From positions 9,911,721 through 9,975,720 of the forward strand of contig NW_025062479.1 of NCBI RefSeq assembly GCF_000002995.4: DNA of 64,000 nt, given 5' to 3'. The stretch comes from Brugia malayi. Lineage: Eukaryota; Nematoda; Chromadorea; Rhabditida; Onchocercidae. Positions 1 to 11,638 of the stretch are shown here, one piece after another (positions within the stretch are counted from its first letter, which is position 1; every line of letters begins with the position of its first letter). The notes beneath the pieces are model-generated. The model was not told the DNA's origin. It saw nothing but the letters and a program-made list of their open reading frames with translations, and made no database searches. A program made the position numbers and the translations under genes.

Positions 1-125
1 ATTGAAAAAGTTGAATAATTTGCATTCATTACATATTATGAATGATTTTCAAATCTTAAGTAATTTTTATGCTTGAAAGAAAAAAAAAATGTTTTTTTAA
101 CATATAATTTAACATATAATTGCAG

Positions 126-2742
126 GACATGTACGTACTGTATTATTGCAACAACAACAACGACTACTTGGTGATCCAAGTGATTCACTTAAATCAATGA
201 CAAAAGGTGGTAGTGAATTTTATACGTTGACAACAACTGCTTCACCAACTCATCCTCTTGTAAGACCACCGTCATTAACGCTCAGATCTGCTAATAGCAG
301 TGGCTATTCATCAACAAGAAAAATTACAGGTTGAAGATTAGAAGAGATTTTGGTCGTGCCAAAGATTTCTTTTTTTTTGAGTTTAATGTTTTAATTCGTT
401 TTTTTCTTTAAAATACATTTTACATTTAAAGGATCACGTGTGGCATTAATTACGGAATCATCATCAAATTCATCGAATGGTAAAGTTACAATAGCGCGAA
501 CAAATTCACGAACTTCAGACGAAAATTATGCAACATTGTATGATTGTGTAGGTGATGTTAATGATCAGTACGGGTCCTTCGAGCTCAATAAACAACCTCA
601 TATTGTCCTTCCTGCTTATGTGGATAGTATGGGAGGAAGATTATTGGTACTTTTTTTTTTCAGAATAATTGAACACTTAAAAATTTCTAATAGTTCACTT
701 TAAAGAGCAACATTACAGTTCTAGCATTACTAAGCATAATACCGATTCACTTCTCATTTCAAAAATTAGACCAAAGGCTGAAGTGGACTTTTTTTTGGAA
801 ATAACTAAAGAAACTTGTCATAAAAAAAATCAATCTATGGAAAACTTGCAACTACCACTAATTCAAGTTCCATTATATATAAAGGAGTAGCTGAATGTAT
901 GTGAATTAATACTTTAATTTGAAAAATTCAAGATAGTAATGAAATCATAGTTTTTTTTTTCTCTCAGCTCAAACGAAGTGGTGTTGCTCTGCTAATACCG
1001 GAGGGTGCATTCCAGACGAATCACATGGTATTCCTTGCTGTCTCCGATGATCTCAACGATTCACCCAAACTGTTGGGTAACTCCAGCTTTTACCCTCAAT
1101 ACAAATTTGTTTGAAATCACAAGAATAAAGTTTATTTGAAATTCACCTTTTAAATCTTCAGAATTATTTTCAGAAGGTAACACGGTGCTAAGTGCTGTGG
1201 TGATGATAGGCTTATGTGATGAGAATGAGAATGATGTCGTCATACATAGGCCATTTATTGTGACATTTAAACACTGCGCCAATATTTTTCCAAAAGATAA
1301 CTGGATTTTCATGATTTATGCAAAAAACAATCAAAGCAACAACTGGGAAATGGTAGCACAAATTGGTGATGAAGATATAAATACACCCCTCTATTGTCAA
1401 ATGGATTTGACAAGGTGCCAGTTATTTTATTAATGAGTAAGAGTTAGTATCCTGATGGGAATTATTGGACAAATTCAGTAATTAGTGCAACAGATAAGAA
1501 AATTAACAATAGAAATTCAGTCCTTTTCTTTTATAGGTGTCATATAATGATAGAACGATTCTGCAAGTTACTATTGGTGGGTAAGCCACGTCGATCGACG
1601 ATAGTCACCATGAAACGGATGCACTTAGCTGCGTTCGGCCCCTTGCATCGCATTTCCAATGATACTTCCATCAGAGTGTATTGTGTACCTGAAACTGGGA
1701 TTGCTATTCAGAATATCCTATGCCAAGAAGAAAATACTGGTGCTTTGCTGGCTGAATCCGAGAATTTCCTGATGCGTGAGAAGGGTGCCTTATGTGTATG
1801 TCTTGAGGAAGTGTCGACAGGACTTGCTAAAAAACCCGAAGCACAGTATCTGGTGCGTCAATCAATTATTACTAAGGATATTACTAAGCTTCATTCCATT
1901 TTACAATTTTTAGAAAAGTGTAAATTTTATACAAATCCAAAGCTCTCAAATGAATGTTTGTAAATACATTACAGGAGATACCGTCTAGCCATCATTTATG
2001 GTGTGTGCAAAACGGTTTGCACTGCAGTCTGAAAACTGATGTTCCAGAAGATTTGTTAGAAACAATTACCGGTCGAATTGTTGTCTACCAGAAGGGTAAT
2101 GCTGATGCAAGAGAAGTACTATACTTCGACATGCAGCAACCATTCGTAAGTAATATATCAATACTTCGAAGTATAGGAAAAAGCGCCTGCAAAATGCATG
2201 ATCATCTGGACCCATTATTCTCATCCACAAAATCAATTCATCAGTTTAAAATCTATTTTCCGAATAATTTGATCCATTTCAGGACGATAGTGAAGTGGAA
2301 GAAGATGGAATACTTTCGTGTGGTTTTTTGCTGGATTATGTAACAAGACGAAGACTAGCAGAACTTTTCGATGTCCCTACTGATCCAACAAAGGACTGGA
2401 GAGGGCTCGCTAAAAAATTAAATCTCCATAGGTATATTCAGGTAATGACATTGTCCAATCTTTGTTTAAAAGGATAAAGGATCGTCGTCAAGTAGACTAA
2501 TCCAAAGGAATTCACGATAACTCACAAGAATTATGTAAATAATTGCAGTAATAACGTTTCAGTATTTTGCAACCCGACCAGGTCTTTCACCAACATCACT
2601 AATTCTGAACCTATGGGAAGCTGTGGAATTCGGCTCACAGCGGGCAGTGCTGGATCTTCTGCAAACTGTCCGAATAATGGGTCGAGCTGACGCTGTAATA
2701 GTGCTTGAAAGCTATCTTTCCAGTTCAAACATGAACAAATGA
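126..2742 (+). CDS. unc-5: Netrin receptor UNC-5, C-terminal cytoplasmic part (5' end outside window)
   Basis: UNC-5 is the repulsive netrin receptor of axon and cell guidance, a single-pass plasma-membrane protein. Only the intracellular part is here. Exons read 126-329, 432-646, 968-1076, 1174-1414, 1537-1852, 1975-2145, 2283-2441 and 2563-2742, with agreeing phases. The first two encode a Ser/Thr-rich linker that contains a Tyr (SEFYTL). The ZU5 domain starts near GGRLL at the end of exon 2 and continues with SGVALLIPEGAF. A UPA-like region follows (VYCVPETG, LWCVQNG). The last exons encode a death domain (DWRGLAKKLNLHRYIQ, then LWEAVEFGS and AVLDLLQTVRIMGRADAV). The protein ends in SSSNMNK and a TGA at 2740. 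The ectodomain and transmembrane exons must lie upstream of base 1. Family assignment rests on the ZU5-UPA-death order and on motif similarity; ankyrin-type ZU5 proteins are excluded by the missing ankyrin repeats and the short C-terminus. Confidence 0.9.
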
Positions 2743-3363
2743 AAAGAGAAAATGAAATTCATTTTCAAAAGATTTCACTGTAAAGTACAACAGAAGAATT
2801 TAATATCTCACTGAAAGGTCTCAATTAAATGATATATTACTCCATGCACTGAAGCAGTAAACTTTTTTCTTTTTTGACAAATTACAGTAGAAAAAATCCT
2901 CGAAGATTCGCTGTTTCATACAGATACGGCATAATGAATTGTTAGAATCATACGCCGAGGATGGCTAGTTCTTCATTATATTACTATGCAATGAACTGGT
3001 GATTCAACATGAATCTTAATTCTTCGAATTTCTTTATTCAGACAAGTCGATAAAATACATTACTGAGGTCATACCTGAATATCCTACGGATAATGAGCAA
3101 AGAAAGCATTAAAAGCAGAGTAATTTTCAACAAAATTACGATTAATAGTATATCATCGACAAAATTAATCAAATAAGTGCATATATTTTATCATGAATAA
3201 TCTTTAATTATGTATACATACATATCGAACGCCAGGCACAGAACAGTTTAAATACATAGCTGAAAAAAAAAGCATTGTTATATAAAAGCAAGTGAGCCAA
3301 AAGATATTTAATATAAACTAAGGAAATGTCTAACACTGAAGTGAAGAACAGTCAATGCAGCAG
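2743..3363. other. Convergent intergenic gap, unc-5 / tryparedoxin-like
   Basis: About 620 bp between two converging stop codons. It should hold both 3' UTRs. It is AT-rich, and I see no open frame or repeat worth calling. Confidence 0.6.
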
Positions 3364-4440
3364 TTATACACGACTTCGAAATTCCTTCGCTAGCTTTCTG
3401 GCGTCCACTTGACCCTCATCCTGATAGGAAAATTCGCATTATGAAAAATGTTTTGTTCTTTAATCAGAAAAAACAACATTTGACTTGAACTTATCCGAAA
3501 GGAGTTAAAACAGTAATGTACTTGAACTTTATTTCTGACTTCTTGATCGATTACTTCACCATTGTTATTTACTAGTCTAGCAGCAGGTATCGTTTTCACA
3601 TCATATTTTGTCAGAAATTCCCTGTAAAAAAACACAGCTTGATTTTGCACATCGTAGTTCCTTCACAAGTCCTGCTGGCTTAGCATGAGTCATAACATAT
3701 TACCAGAAACGTGCTAATTCAATAACTATTAATTAGTGAAACAAACCATTCCACGCACTGTTAATGTTATATCTCACAACTTTTAAATAGTAAGAAAACG
3801 TAGAAAGAAGTAAGCAAGACTTACAAAATATGTCTGTCACCAAATGGGATATACGGCACATTGGGAAGTGCTTTGTTATAATAATCTATCTGGTGCTTCG
3901 CTTCGCGATCACGAGAAACCCAAACTAATTCAATATTTTCGTCTTTTGCAGCTTCGTCGTACCATTTCTAAAAAACCAGAACTACAGCTACTGTATAATG
4001 TCAGCAAAATAAAGTTTAAAAATATCTCAAACATTAATCCATACAGTGACAAACAACGAAAACTGTACGTCCGAACTTCAAGGGAACATTCAAGAAAATA
4101 TGGGAACAATTACTTTTAACTTGGGAGTGAATAGACGGCAGTGACCACACCATCCAGATGAGAAATATAATATAATCGCCTGGAATTTAATAAAAATTAC
4201 AAGGCAAGATAATTGCAGAATCGAATTAGATTTATCATGACAGCTCAAACTAATTGTTGCTTTCCTAACATGTAATTAAAACAAAATTTTGTTAAAGATC
4301 CGATAACAAACCTTATTTTTCAAATCATCCACTTTGACAATTTCACCATCTCGTTTTGTCAGAGGAACATTTTTCAAGAATTCTGCACCTGCTGCATAAC
4401 AGCGGCTAAAGTTAAATCTTCCTGTCCGCAACAATAACAT
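3364..4440 (-). CDS. Tryparedoxin/nucleoredoxin-like thioredoxin-fold protein with a WCGHC active site
   Basis: Five exons (4440-4312, 4179-4114, about 3970-3825, about 3623-3524, about 3420-3364) join in phase to give about 164 residues, the usual size for a single-domain tryparedoxin-like protein. Residues 25-43 carry the family opening (NVPLTKRDGEIVKVDDLKNK). Exon 2 encodes AIILYFSSGWCGHCRLFTP, the beta strand and the redox-active CxxC. Exon 3 continues with IELVWVSRDREAK and NVPYIPFGD. Exon 4 has KYDVKTIPAARLVNNNGEV, which includes the cis-Pro region. Known relatives reduce disulfides with a WCPPC centre. Here the dipeptide between the cysteines is Gly-His, as in protein disulfide isomerases. 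The start ATG lies 2 bases after a TTTACCAG acceptor-like site, which fits trans-splicing. The N-terminus (MLLLRTGRFNFSRCY) is Arg-rich, so mitochondrial targeting is possible but unproven. The gene converges on unc-5. Confidence 0.8.
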
Positions 4441-7400
4441 TTCTGGTAAACAAACGTCAATTCACTCTAAAATTTTCAGTACTTACTACTTAGCAAATAA
4501 CACCGAACCAAATATTAAGGAACAACTACAAACAAATGTACCAGAACAACCGTGGCTATAACGAAAATCTGAGTCCCAAGTCCTAGCAGTAATAAAAGTT
4601 CAGAATAGAATTTTCATGCAAACCTGAGGCCTAATTTCTAGACTTTACCTATTTGGCATATTCCCTCTCTGAGTGGTTCTCATTTTCTTTTATGTTTTAA
4701 ATGACTGAGAGTAAAGTTCTAGTGCTTTTGCTTGAAAATATTGTGATCAAATTCATTTGGCCACAGTTTTAATTAAAAAAGCAAGAATTAGTTCGAAAAT
4801 ACCATTAAAACGAGCGTGTCTCTTGCTCAAAATATTCTGATGAAATTGATGAGTGATAAGAGAGAGTTGAATGACAAGCAATATACATGGCGATAAGAGT
4901 ATACATTTATAAGACGAAAATTTTCTGAATCATTCATTTATTCCCTTTTAAATTTTCTATTTTTACAATTAAAAAACAATGAAAATAAATTGTTGAAAGA
5001 GGTAATTTGTAGAATGCAATGCTAGGAAATAGCGTGAATGAAAACAATTTATAAATTTTTCCTGTTAAGCTTTGAATATTTAATTTGAAAGTGTAATAAT
5101 TTCGAGAACAGACCTTTCCAGATTCTTAGAAGACATTTCAATATAGAATATTAGTTTTAATTATCTAACTTATTCCTAGCAGATTGATTCTCACTGATAT
5201 AAATATCTAAAGGTTATATATTGTTGATATGAAATAACATAATTGCATGAATAAAACATTAAAATAAATGCTTATCAATGATAACTCATCATTTTCAACT
5301 GACTACATCATTTTGCTACAAAAACATATCGCTTTACCTGTCCACTATTTCATTTCATCATCCTTTCAAATATATTATAGCCTATTTTACTATAATTATT
5401 TGACCTGTAACATCTCCTACTAGATTCACCTTTACCTTTACCAAGCTCATGAAATTAACTATCAAATCATTTCTCTTAGCTAACATATTGTCACTTGATC
5501 TTATCAAAGACCAATTTCAAATATTTAACAAATTAACCATGTATTGTTGCTGATGTAACCATAAAATTATACGTGTAATAATCATCTTACCGATATTTTC
5601 TCGATTTTTTTTTTCAAATTTTACTTTACACATAGTTGAAATATCAATAAACCATTAAACTTAAGCTTATGCAATTTATTATTAGCAAGATTCTACACAA
5701 GCAATAAATTTGATAGCAGTCTTTGAATCTGCAATGAGAACTAATAGCCTGATGGAAAACAATTCTCAATAAAAGTTTAGAAAAAAAAAAAAAAACATTC
5801 TGATTTTATTACATTATGATATTAAAAATCTCAGAATAATCCAATATAAATCAACTTAGCGTAACTACAACTGATTATACAGTTGTACTTCACGTAATGT
5901 TAAAAAGTTATCATGGCAGCTTTCAATTACGAGACACAAAAACGTTTATTTAAATTAGTGTTAAATCGGTTTAATAATTTTTACCTTTCATTCTGTTATC
6001 AATACTTTGATTGTCAAAAGATTATCAGCTGCTACTATGAATCCGTTTTGATTGGTCAGTTTTTATAATAATAATTATCAAGTTATTTTACAGCTAATTT
6101 TGACAATCATTTCAGTGGTCTTATTTACTAGCACTTCAGCTGATGATATTTCATTTAGAATTAGTTCATTTCTGACTAAAATAAAACTTCGTTTACAAAT
6201 GAATTTTAATTATTTATCATTAATTAAACTATTTCTTTCTTGCAATTTTGCATTCTTTAAATTAATCACGAAATAAAAAAAGGTAAATATATTATTACTT
6301 TTTGGAAAAAAATGATAAATTATCACTATTTCGATAATTTACACTTATGCACAAACAAAAACATAATTCGTTTACAATGAACTGTTAAAAATTGTATAAT
6401 GAAAAAATGATAAATTAACAAATTGAAAAAAAAAAAATTGAATAAGAAAATGAATGAGGAAAGTTTTTGTTGTTACAAATATTAATTTCAAACTATTAAC
6501 ATTTCATTTCCTATTTCCATTCTTTCTGAATTATTTATAGAATATTTTTTTTTTTTAAAGAAATGATAAATCTTCTCTTCGACTATGACTATGTTTAATA
6601 GTTACTTTTTCTTTTAAGTTCTTAGCCCTTCTTTTTTTGAATTGATGACATAATCGATCCCTTACAATTGTAAGAAAATCATATTTTATCAAACCATTTT
6701 TTTTTTCTTTTTGCAATTTTTAACCTTTTTCTGTTCATTTGATAATTGTTTTATTTTTTCTTGTTTTTTTCTATGAAATAAAATTTATCAAATATCATTT
6801 TCAACTCCATACATAATTTTCATTATTCTAAAAGGGAAAAATAATTTAAGTTCGAAATGCTACCAAAAACCGCAAAAATATTTACTACACACGTTTAGAA
6901 TAATGCTAATGATTCATCACTATAACCCAATTCGTTATTCCTTTGTTATACTCCATTCTTTTTGAAACGTATGATATAATCTTTTTTTCACATATAATCA
7001 TAGATAATGAATTAATTTCACTTACTATTATATTTGCTAATATTTCATATTTTTTAGATTTTACTATTCTACTGTAGCACACCAAATTAATTTTACGGGA
7101 GAAAATTTCGAAGAAAAACAATTTATTATTTCTCATTGAAATTCAAAAAAAATTTTTCTTTTGAAATGCAAGTTTTTTTTAAAATAAATTTACCTCAAAT
7201 AGTAAAAAAATTTCTATACAGTGTTTTATTACAAATATTATTTTGTTACTTACAAATATAATTAAATTTAAACTGTTTCAGTTTTCTTTGTTTTTTTTTT
7301 GCACCGCCGCGTAATTTAATTTATTTTTTATTTCTACTCCCTTCATTAATTAATTTTAATGATGTTATCAGCTTCCTCTAATCAGTGATGTATTATTATT

Positions 7401-7839
7401 TCGTAGAAAATTCTCAGTATTCACTTACTTAATGTGTTAAATTAGATAAAGGAAAGGAGGGGAAAAATGCTCTTGTGGGTACAAAGAGAACAAAATCTCA
7501 TTTGTCTGAAAATAAATGTTTTCAAAATAGGTACTCTTTTATAAACCAAATATAGTTTCTCATGCTGTAATTAATTATACGATAATCAATATTACAATAA
7601 TAATAGCATCGATTTTTAACTTAAACCAAGTTTAATTTTAGTGTTCAATTCTATCAAACATATTTTATCATTAATGATTTTTTCAAATAAATTTATATTA
7701 GACATATTTAAAAAGTAGACATTTATTTAAAATTTGACAAGATAATCATGATTAATATGTTTTTATACTACTTGGTCAAATGCACTTCTGTATTTGATCA
7801 TTTGATTTTCACTAAAAAAAAACATTTTTTTTTTTTTGC
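4441..7839. other. AT-rich intergenic region
   Basis: About 3.4 kb dominated by A and T homopolymers. Short open frames here (for example near 6052-6276) are low-complexity and hydrophobic, with no recognisable domain. I see no RNA gene or repeat array. A lost 5' exon of the neighbouring CHP-like copy could lie here, but I could not find one. Confidence 0.5.
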
Positions 7840-9888
7840 AGTTAGACGACATCAAATACTTCGACTATATGCTAGATTTTTACAGCTATACGCTTGACGA
7901 TAGAGATTAATTTCTTTAGTTCTATTAATTCTATATTAATATTATTTTCTGAAAACTTTCATAAAAATTTTATTTGAAATGCACAAAAATTTGAGGTGCA
8001 ACAATTTGATCTAGAGAATCGGGAAATTTGTTTCTTTCAATTTGATTTGTTAGAATTATCTGCAAAATTTGTTCTTAATTGATTAACTCGAGTAAAAAGT
8101 AAATTAAAATTTTTTTTACATCACTAATTTTTTTTTCGTCTTTTATCATTTAAAATATTTTGGTTATTTTTCATACAAAAAAAAGGAATATTATCCTAAA
8201 ATTTCTAATAAAAAATTAAGTATATAGGAAGAGGATACATTGACCGTGATGATTTCTTCACAATTCCAGATCTTATTATAAATCCTCTTGGTGATAGAAT
8301 TATTGATGCATTTTTTATCGAAAAGTTAGTTGTAAAATTTTACAACATTATGTAAATATTTTCTCAAATATTTTTGATATCTGACTTATCAACACATTTT
8401 TTTAATGTTTTAGTCTACTGATATTTGCTTTAAAAATGATAAAATTTAGTCAACATTTCATTAAAATAATCTAAACATATGCGAATCATTCGTTTTTTTG
8501 GTCTTTTTAGCTTTTTTAAAATACCCAAAAATTTTATCTTGTCATTTTTCAATACTATTTATACCAAACTTAGATGACATATGTACAGTTGAAGATTCCA
8601 AAAGTCATAGCAATACAAAATTAAATTCAAAACTTAATTCCTTCTTCAGTACTGTTTCAATTTTTTACCTTACCCATCACACTTAATTTTAGGAAAGATT
8701 CAGAAAAGACGCTAACATTTCGTGAATTTATTCATGTATTTGTCGCGAATTATAATTTCGAAAAACTCTAACCAAAATAATAAGATTAATATAACTAGAG
8801 ACTAATAAAACTAATTATTTTTAACTTGTAAACAATCTTACGGTATCATGAATTATCCTTAGATCTAGTTTCTTAAAATTCTTCACACATGTAATTTTTA
8901 TCTCAGACACGCCCAATTCTCACTCATATAAATTCAATTCTAATAAACAAAACATTCATTATGGTCATTCTTGTCGACTATAAGCCCTCATAACCAATCT
9001 AAATTTCCTCCGATTTTATAAAGTTTATTTCTACTGCTCAGGTTACTGATATTACGTTAAATAAAAATAAAGATTTACTACTGTTACACAAATATTCGAG
9101 TATCTGAAGACAAACCTCTCACGACAGTATTGGAATATCTTAGACCATGCACATCCACAACCAAATATGTTGCAATTAACAGTCGTGTGGAAAAGTTAAT
9201 ATGTATTCATTTTAAAATTTCAAAATATTCTCACTTTCAGGTTTTAAAATTTGAAATAGAAAACAATGGAGAAAGCAATCTGATTCACTGTGAAAAATTT
9301 TGATCAAAAATAAATTTCAGTTGCATTTTCCATGTATGGTTACATTACGAGAAATGAGTTCAAAATGATCTTGAATATGATGGTTGGCTCAAATATAACA
9401 TCCGAACAGGTTCTCATTCAACAGTTCTGATTTACGAACAGAAAATCCTTAATTCATTGTACAATTTTACTAATATAAGCATTATCGCAACAAAATCATT
9501 CAAAATACTAAATATTTGAACTACATTCCATATTCGAATATTCTGATGAATTCTAGTTTAATTTACAAAACAAGAAAGAAAAAATTAAGCAAAAAAAGTG
9601 CCCAGTTTTCTTTCTTTTCTTGAATCTATCGTATATCAACAATTAGTGAAGCTGATTATGAAAAGAATGGTGAAATATCATTTGAAGAATTCACTCTGGT
9701 AAATGAAAATTTTTTTCAGTCTTCCGAGTGCTAAATGAATGATAATGTTTTGAAGTTACAAATTTTATCTCTCGAAAAAGAAAATAATAAGCAATCCAAT
9801 TGTGACTTTCAGAAGAGAAAATACATACACATGTATTATTTATCAATTTCAGGCAATGGATAACATTATAATTTGTTCGATTCAATAT
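7840..9888 (+). pseudogene. Calcineurin-B-homologous protein (CHP / PBO-1 family) EF-hand copy, apparently decayed
   Basis: Five blocks in order resemble CHP, the EF-hand cofactor of Na+/H+ exchangers. At 7842 a good acceptor precedes RRHQILRLYARFLQL. Near 8228 is RGYIDRDDFFTIPDLIINPL, followed by GDRIIDAFFIEK. Near 8693 is KDSEKTLTFREFIHVFVANY. At about 9330 is AFSMYGYITRNEFKMILNMM, followed by VGSNITSEQ. Near 9650 is ISEADYEKNGEISFEEFTL. Several defects point to decay. The first block runs into TGA with no GT donor. The third block ends in TAA without a donor. EF-hand 3 has lost about six loop residues between Met-Tyr and Gly-Tyr-Ile-Thr. The last block is preceded by a frame break. The usual C-terminus is not readable: a possible final exon near 9853 begins AMDN, like the family, then diverges. 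No N-terminal exon was found. It could instead be a fast-evolving gene with unusual splicing. The family call is firm; pseudogene status is inferred. Confidence 0.6.
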
Positions 9889-11638
9889 GAATCAAATTGT
9901 CATTACAAGAACATTAAAGCTTAAGCATATTATATTTGAGAAATTTGAAAGTAAAGAAGAGAAAATAAAATAATCATTACAAAAAAAAGAAAGAAAAAAA
10001 TTGAAGACATATTTAGGATTTTGTAGCTTTATACACACTTAAATATCATTTTTTTTAAAGCTGCAATCAAAATTAAAACATCATGCATAAAATTCAAAAA
10101 TCTATTCCAACAATCATGATGAAATGATTTACAAATATATTATTTCCACTGGATTTAAAAACTCAACAGAAAAAAAAAGTTAAAATTTCGAAACATTACT
10201 ATATATGTAATTTTTATTCACTCCATGAAATGCGATAATTTCAGATGTAAAATAAGTGAATAATACAGCAAGAAATGAAAATGTGAAGAAATTTGGAATA
10301 AGCGACATGTAATTATGCCTTAGTATCATGATCAAGTATCATGGTTCTCATATAACTCATTTTCTGCCAAACTAATCTTGTTTTATCTGTAATACCAATA
10401 AGATTTGAACCTTTAATTATTGTAATTTTTAACATGTTAGAATCAAATCATAATCTGCCTAAAGCACTTTTTTTTTATCCGCAATACTAATTATTTATCA
10501 GAGAATTAAATTTGAATTATTTGATTATTTGATCAAAACTTTGTTAGACAAATTGCATGGCTTACTATGTGAAGAAAAATTTCAAATATTATAAGTTGAT
10601 TATATCAGAATTAAACGTCTCTAAATACGAAAGATTATTTATACGGAATTCAACCTGGTATTATTTACTCGTTAAAATTATAGCGATAGTATAAAAAATC
10701 CGAATGATAACATATGTATATTAACCGATCATTATAAGCCCATCCGAACAACTAAGTGAATTCAAAATCTATGATGTCATGTGCAGTCGTACTGTTGTAA
10801 CTTAAGCCTATAAATTAAAACTTATCTCCATTTCTAATAATAACTGATTGCTGTAATCAATAATTGATGCATATGAAATAATAATACTTAAAACTTAATT
10901 TTTTCCTTTTCATAAATTTATGAGCATTCTGCACCTCGATTATCTGGGAAATTCCGGAAATTACGTGTCCAAAATTAATTTTCCTTAATGACGATTTTAT
11001 ACAATAATTCTCCTTTTTTGTTGCGAAATAAAGTTTAGGAAGGAAACGACATATTGAATAAAGCACGCTTTGATGATAATAAACTAACTCTATGCATTCA
11101 CCAAATTTATTATCAAGTGGTAGTGAAAAATGAATAGCCATATGTGGTAACTGATTTAACTTAATCTAATTCGATTAAGTAAAAATTTGAGTAATAAGGT
11201 AACGTTGTTGGAACGTGCCAATTAACCAAATAGATACAATACATCAAATTAACTTCACTCATATATAATAGGACACTCTACCATTTAACCTTATTTTGAT
11301 GGAAAAGAAAATTTCAGATTCCATCAAAGGCTTCATTTGATGGGCCAACGTTGGTTCATTAAATACAATACGTTCTGTTTAATAGCATAAGTTTTCGTGA
11401 GCCCACAAACAGACTTTTCCGCCAAGAGTTACGACACTTTTAGAATACACTCGAAATGAGAGATTTCATGTGCATCATAAAAGAATGAGTACTACGCTTG
11501 AGTCTTCACGTTTGATGAACTAAGCTATTATTTAATTTATACGTACGATAGATAGACACGTAGTGATACATCGTTGTGGCACTATTTCGTAACTCTTATC
11601 GTATGATCATTAGCAATAATTTCTAGGATAGTAAACTA
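9889..11638. other. AT-rich intergenic region upstream of PARG
   Basis: About 1.75 kb without a supportable gene. Short frames on both strands lack domain signal. The segment from about 11150 to 11638 is less homopolymeric and probably includes the PARG promoter. A TTTCTAG acceptor-like site lies just before the PARG start codon. Confidence 0.5.

Noticed and set aside
6052..6276. 74-codon frame with signal-peptide-like start
   Set aside because: The extreme AT bias makes Leu/Ile/Phe-rich frames common here, and no cysteine pattern or homology is visible.
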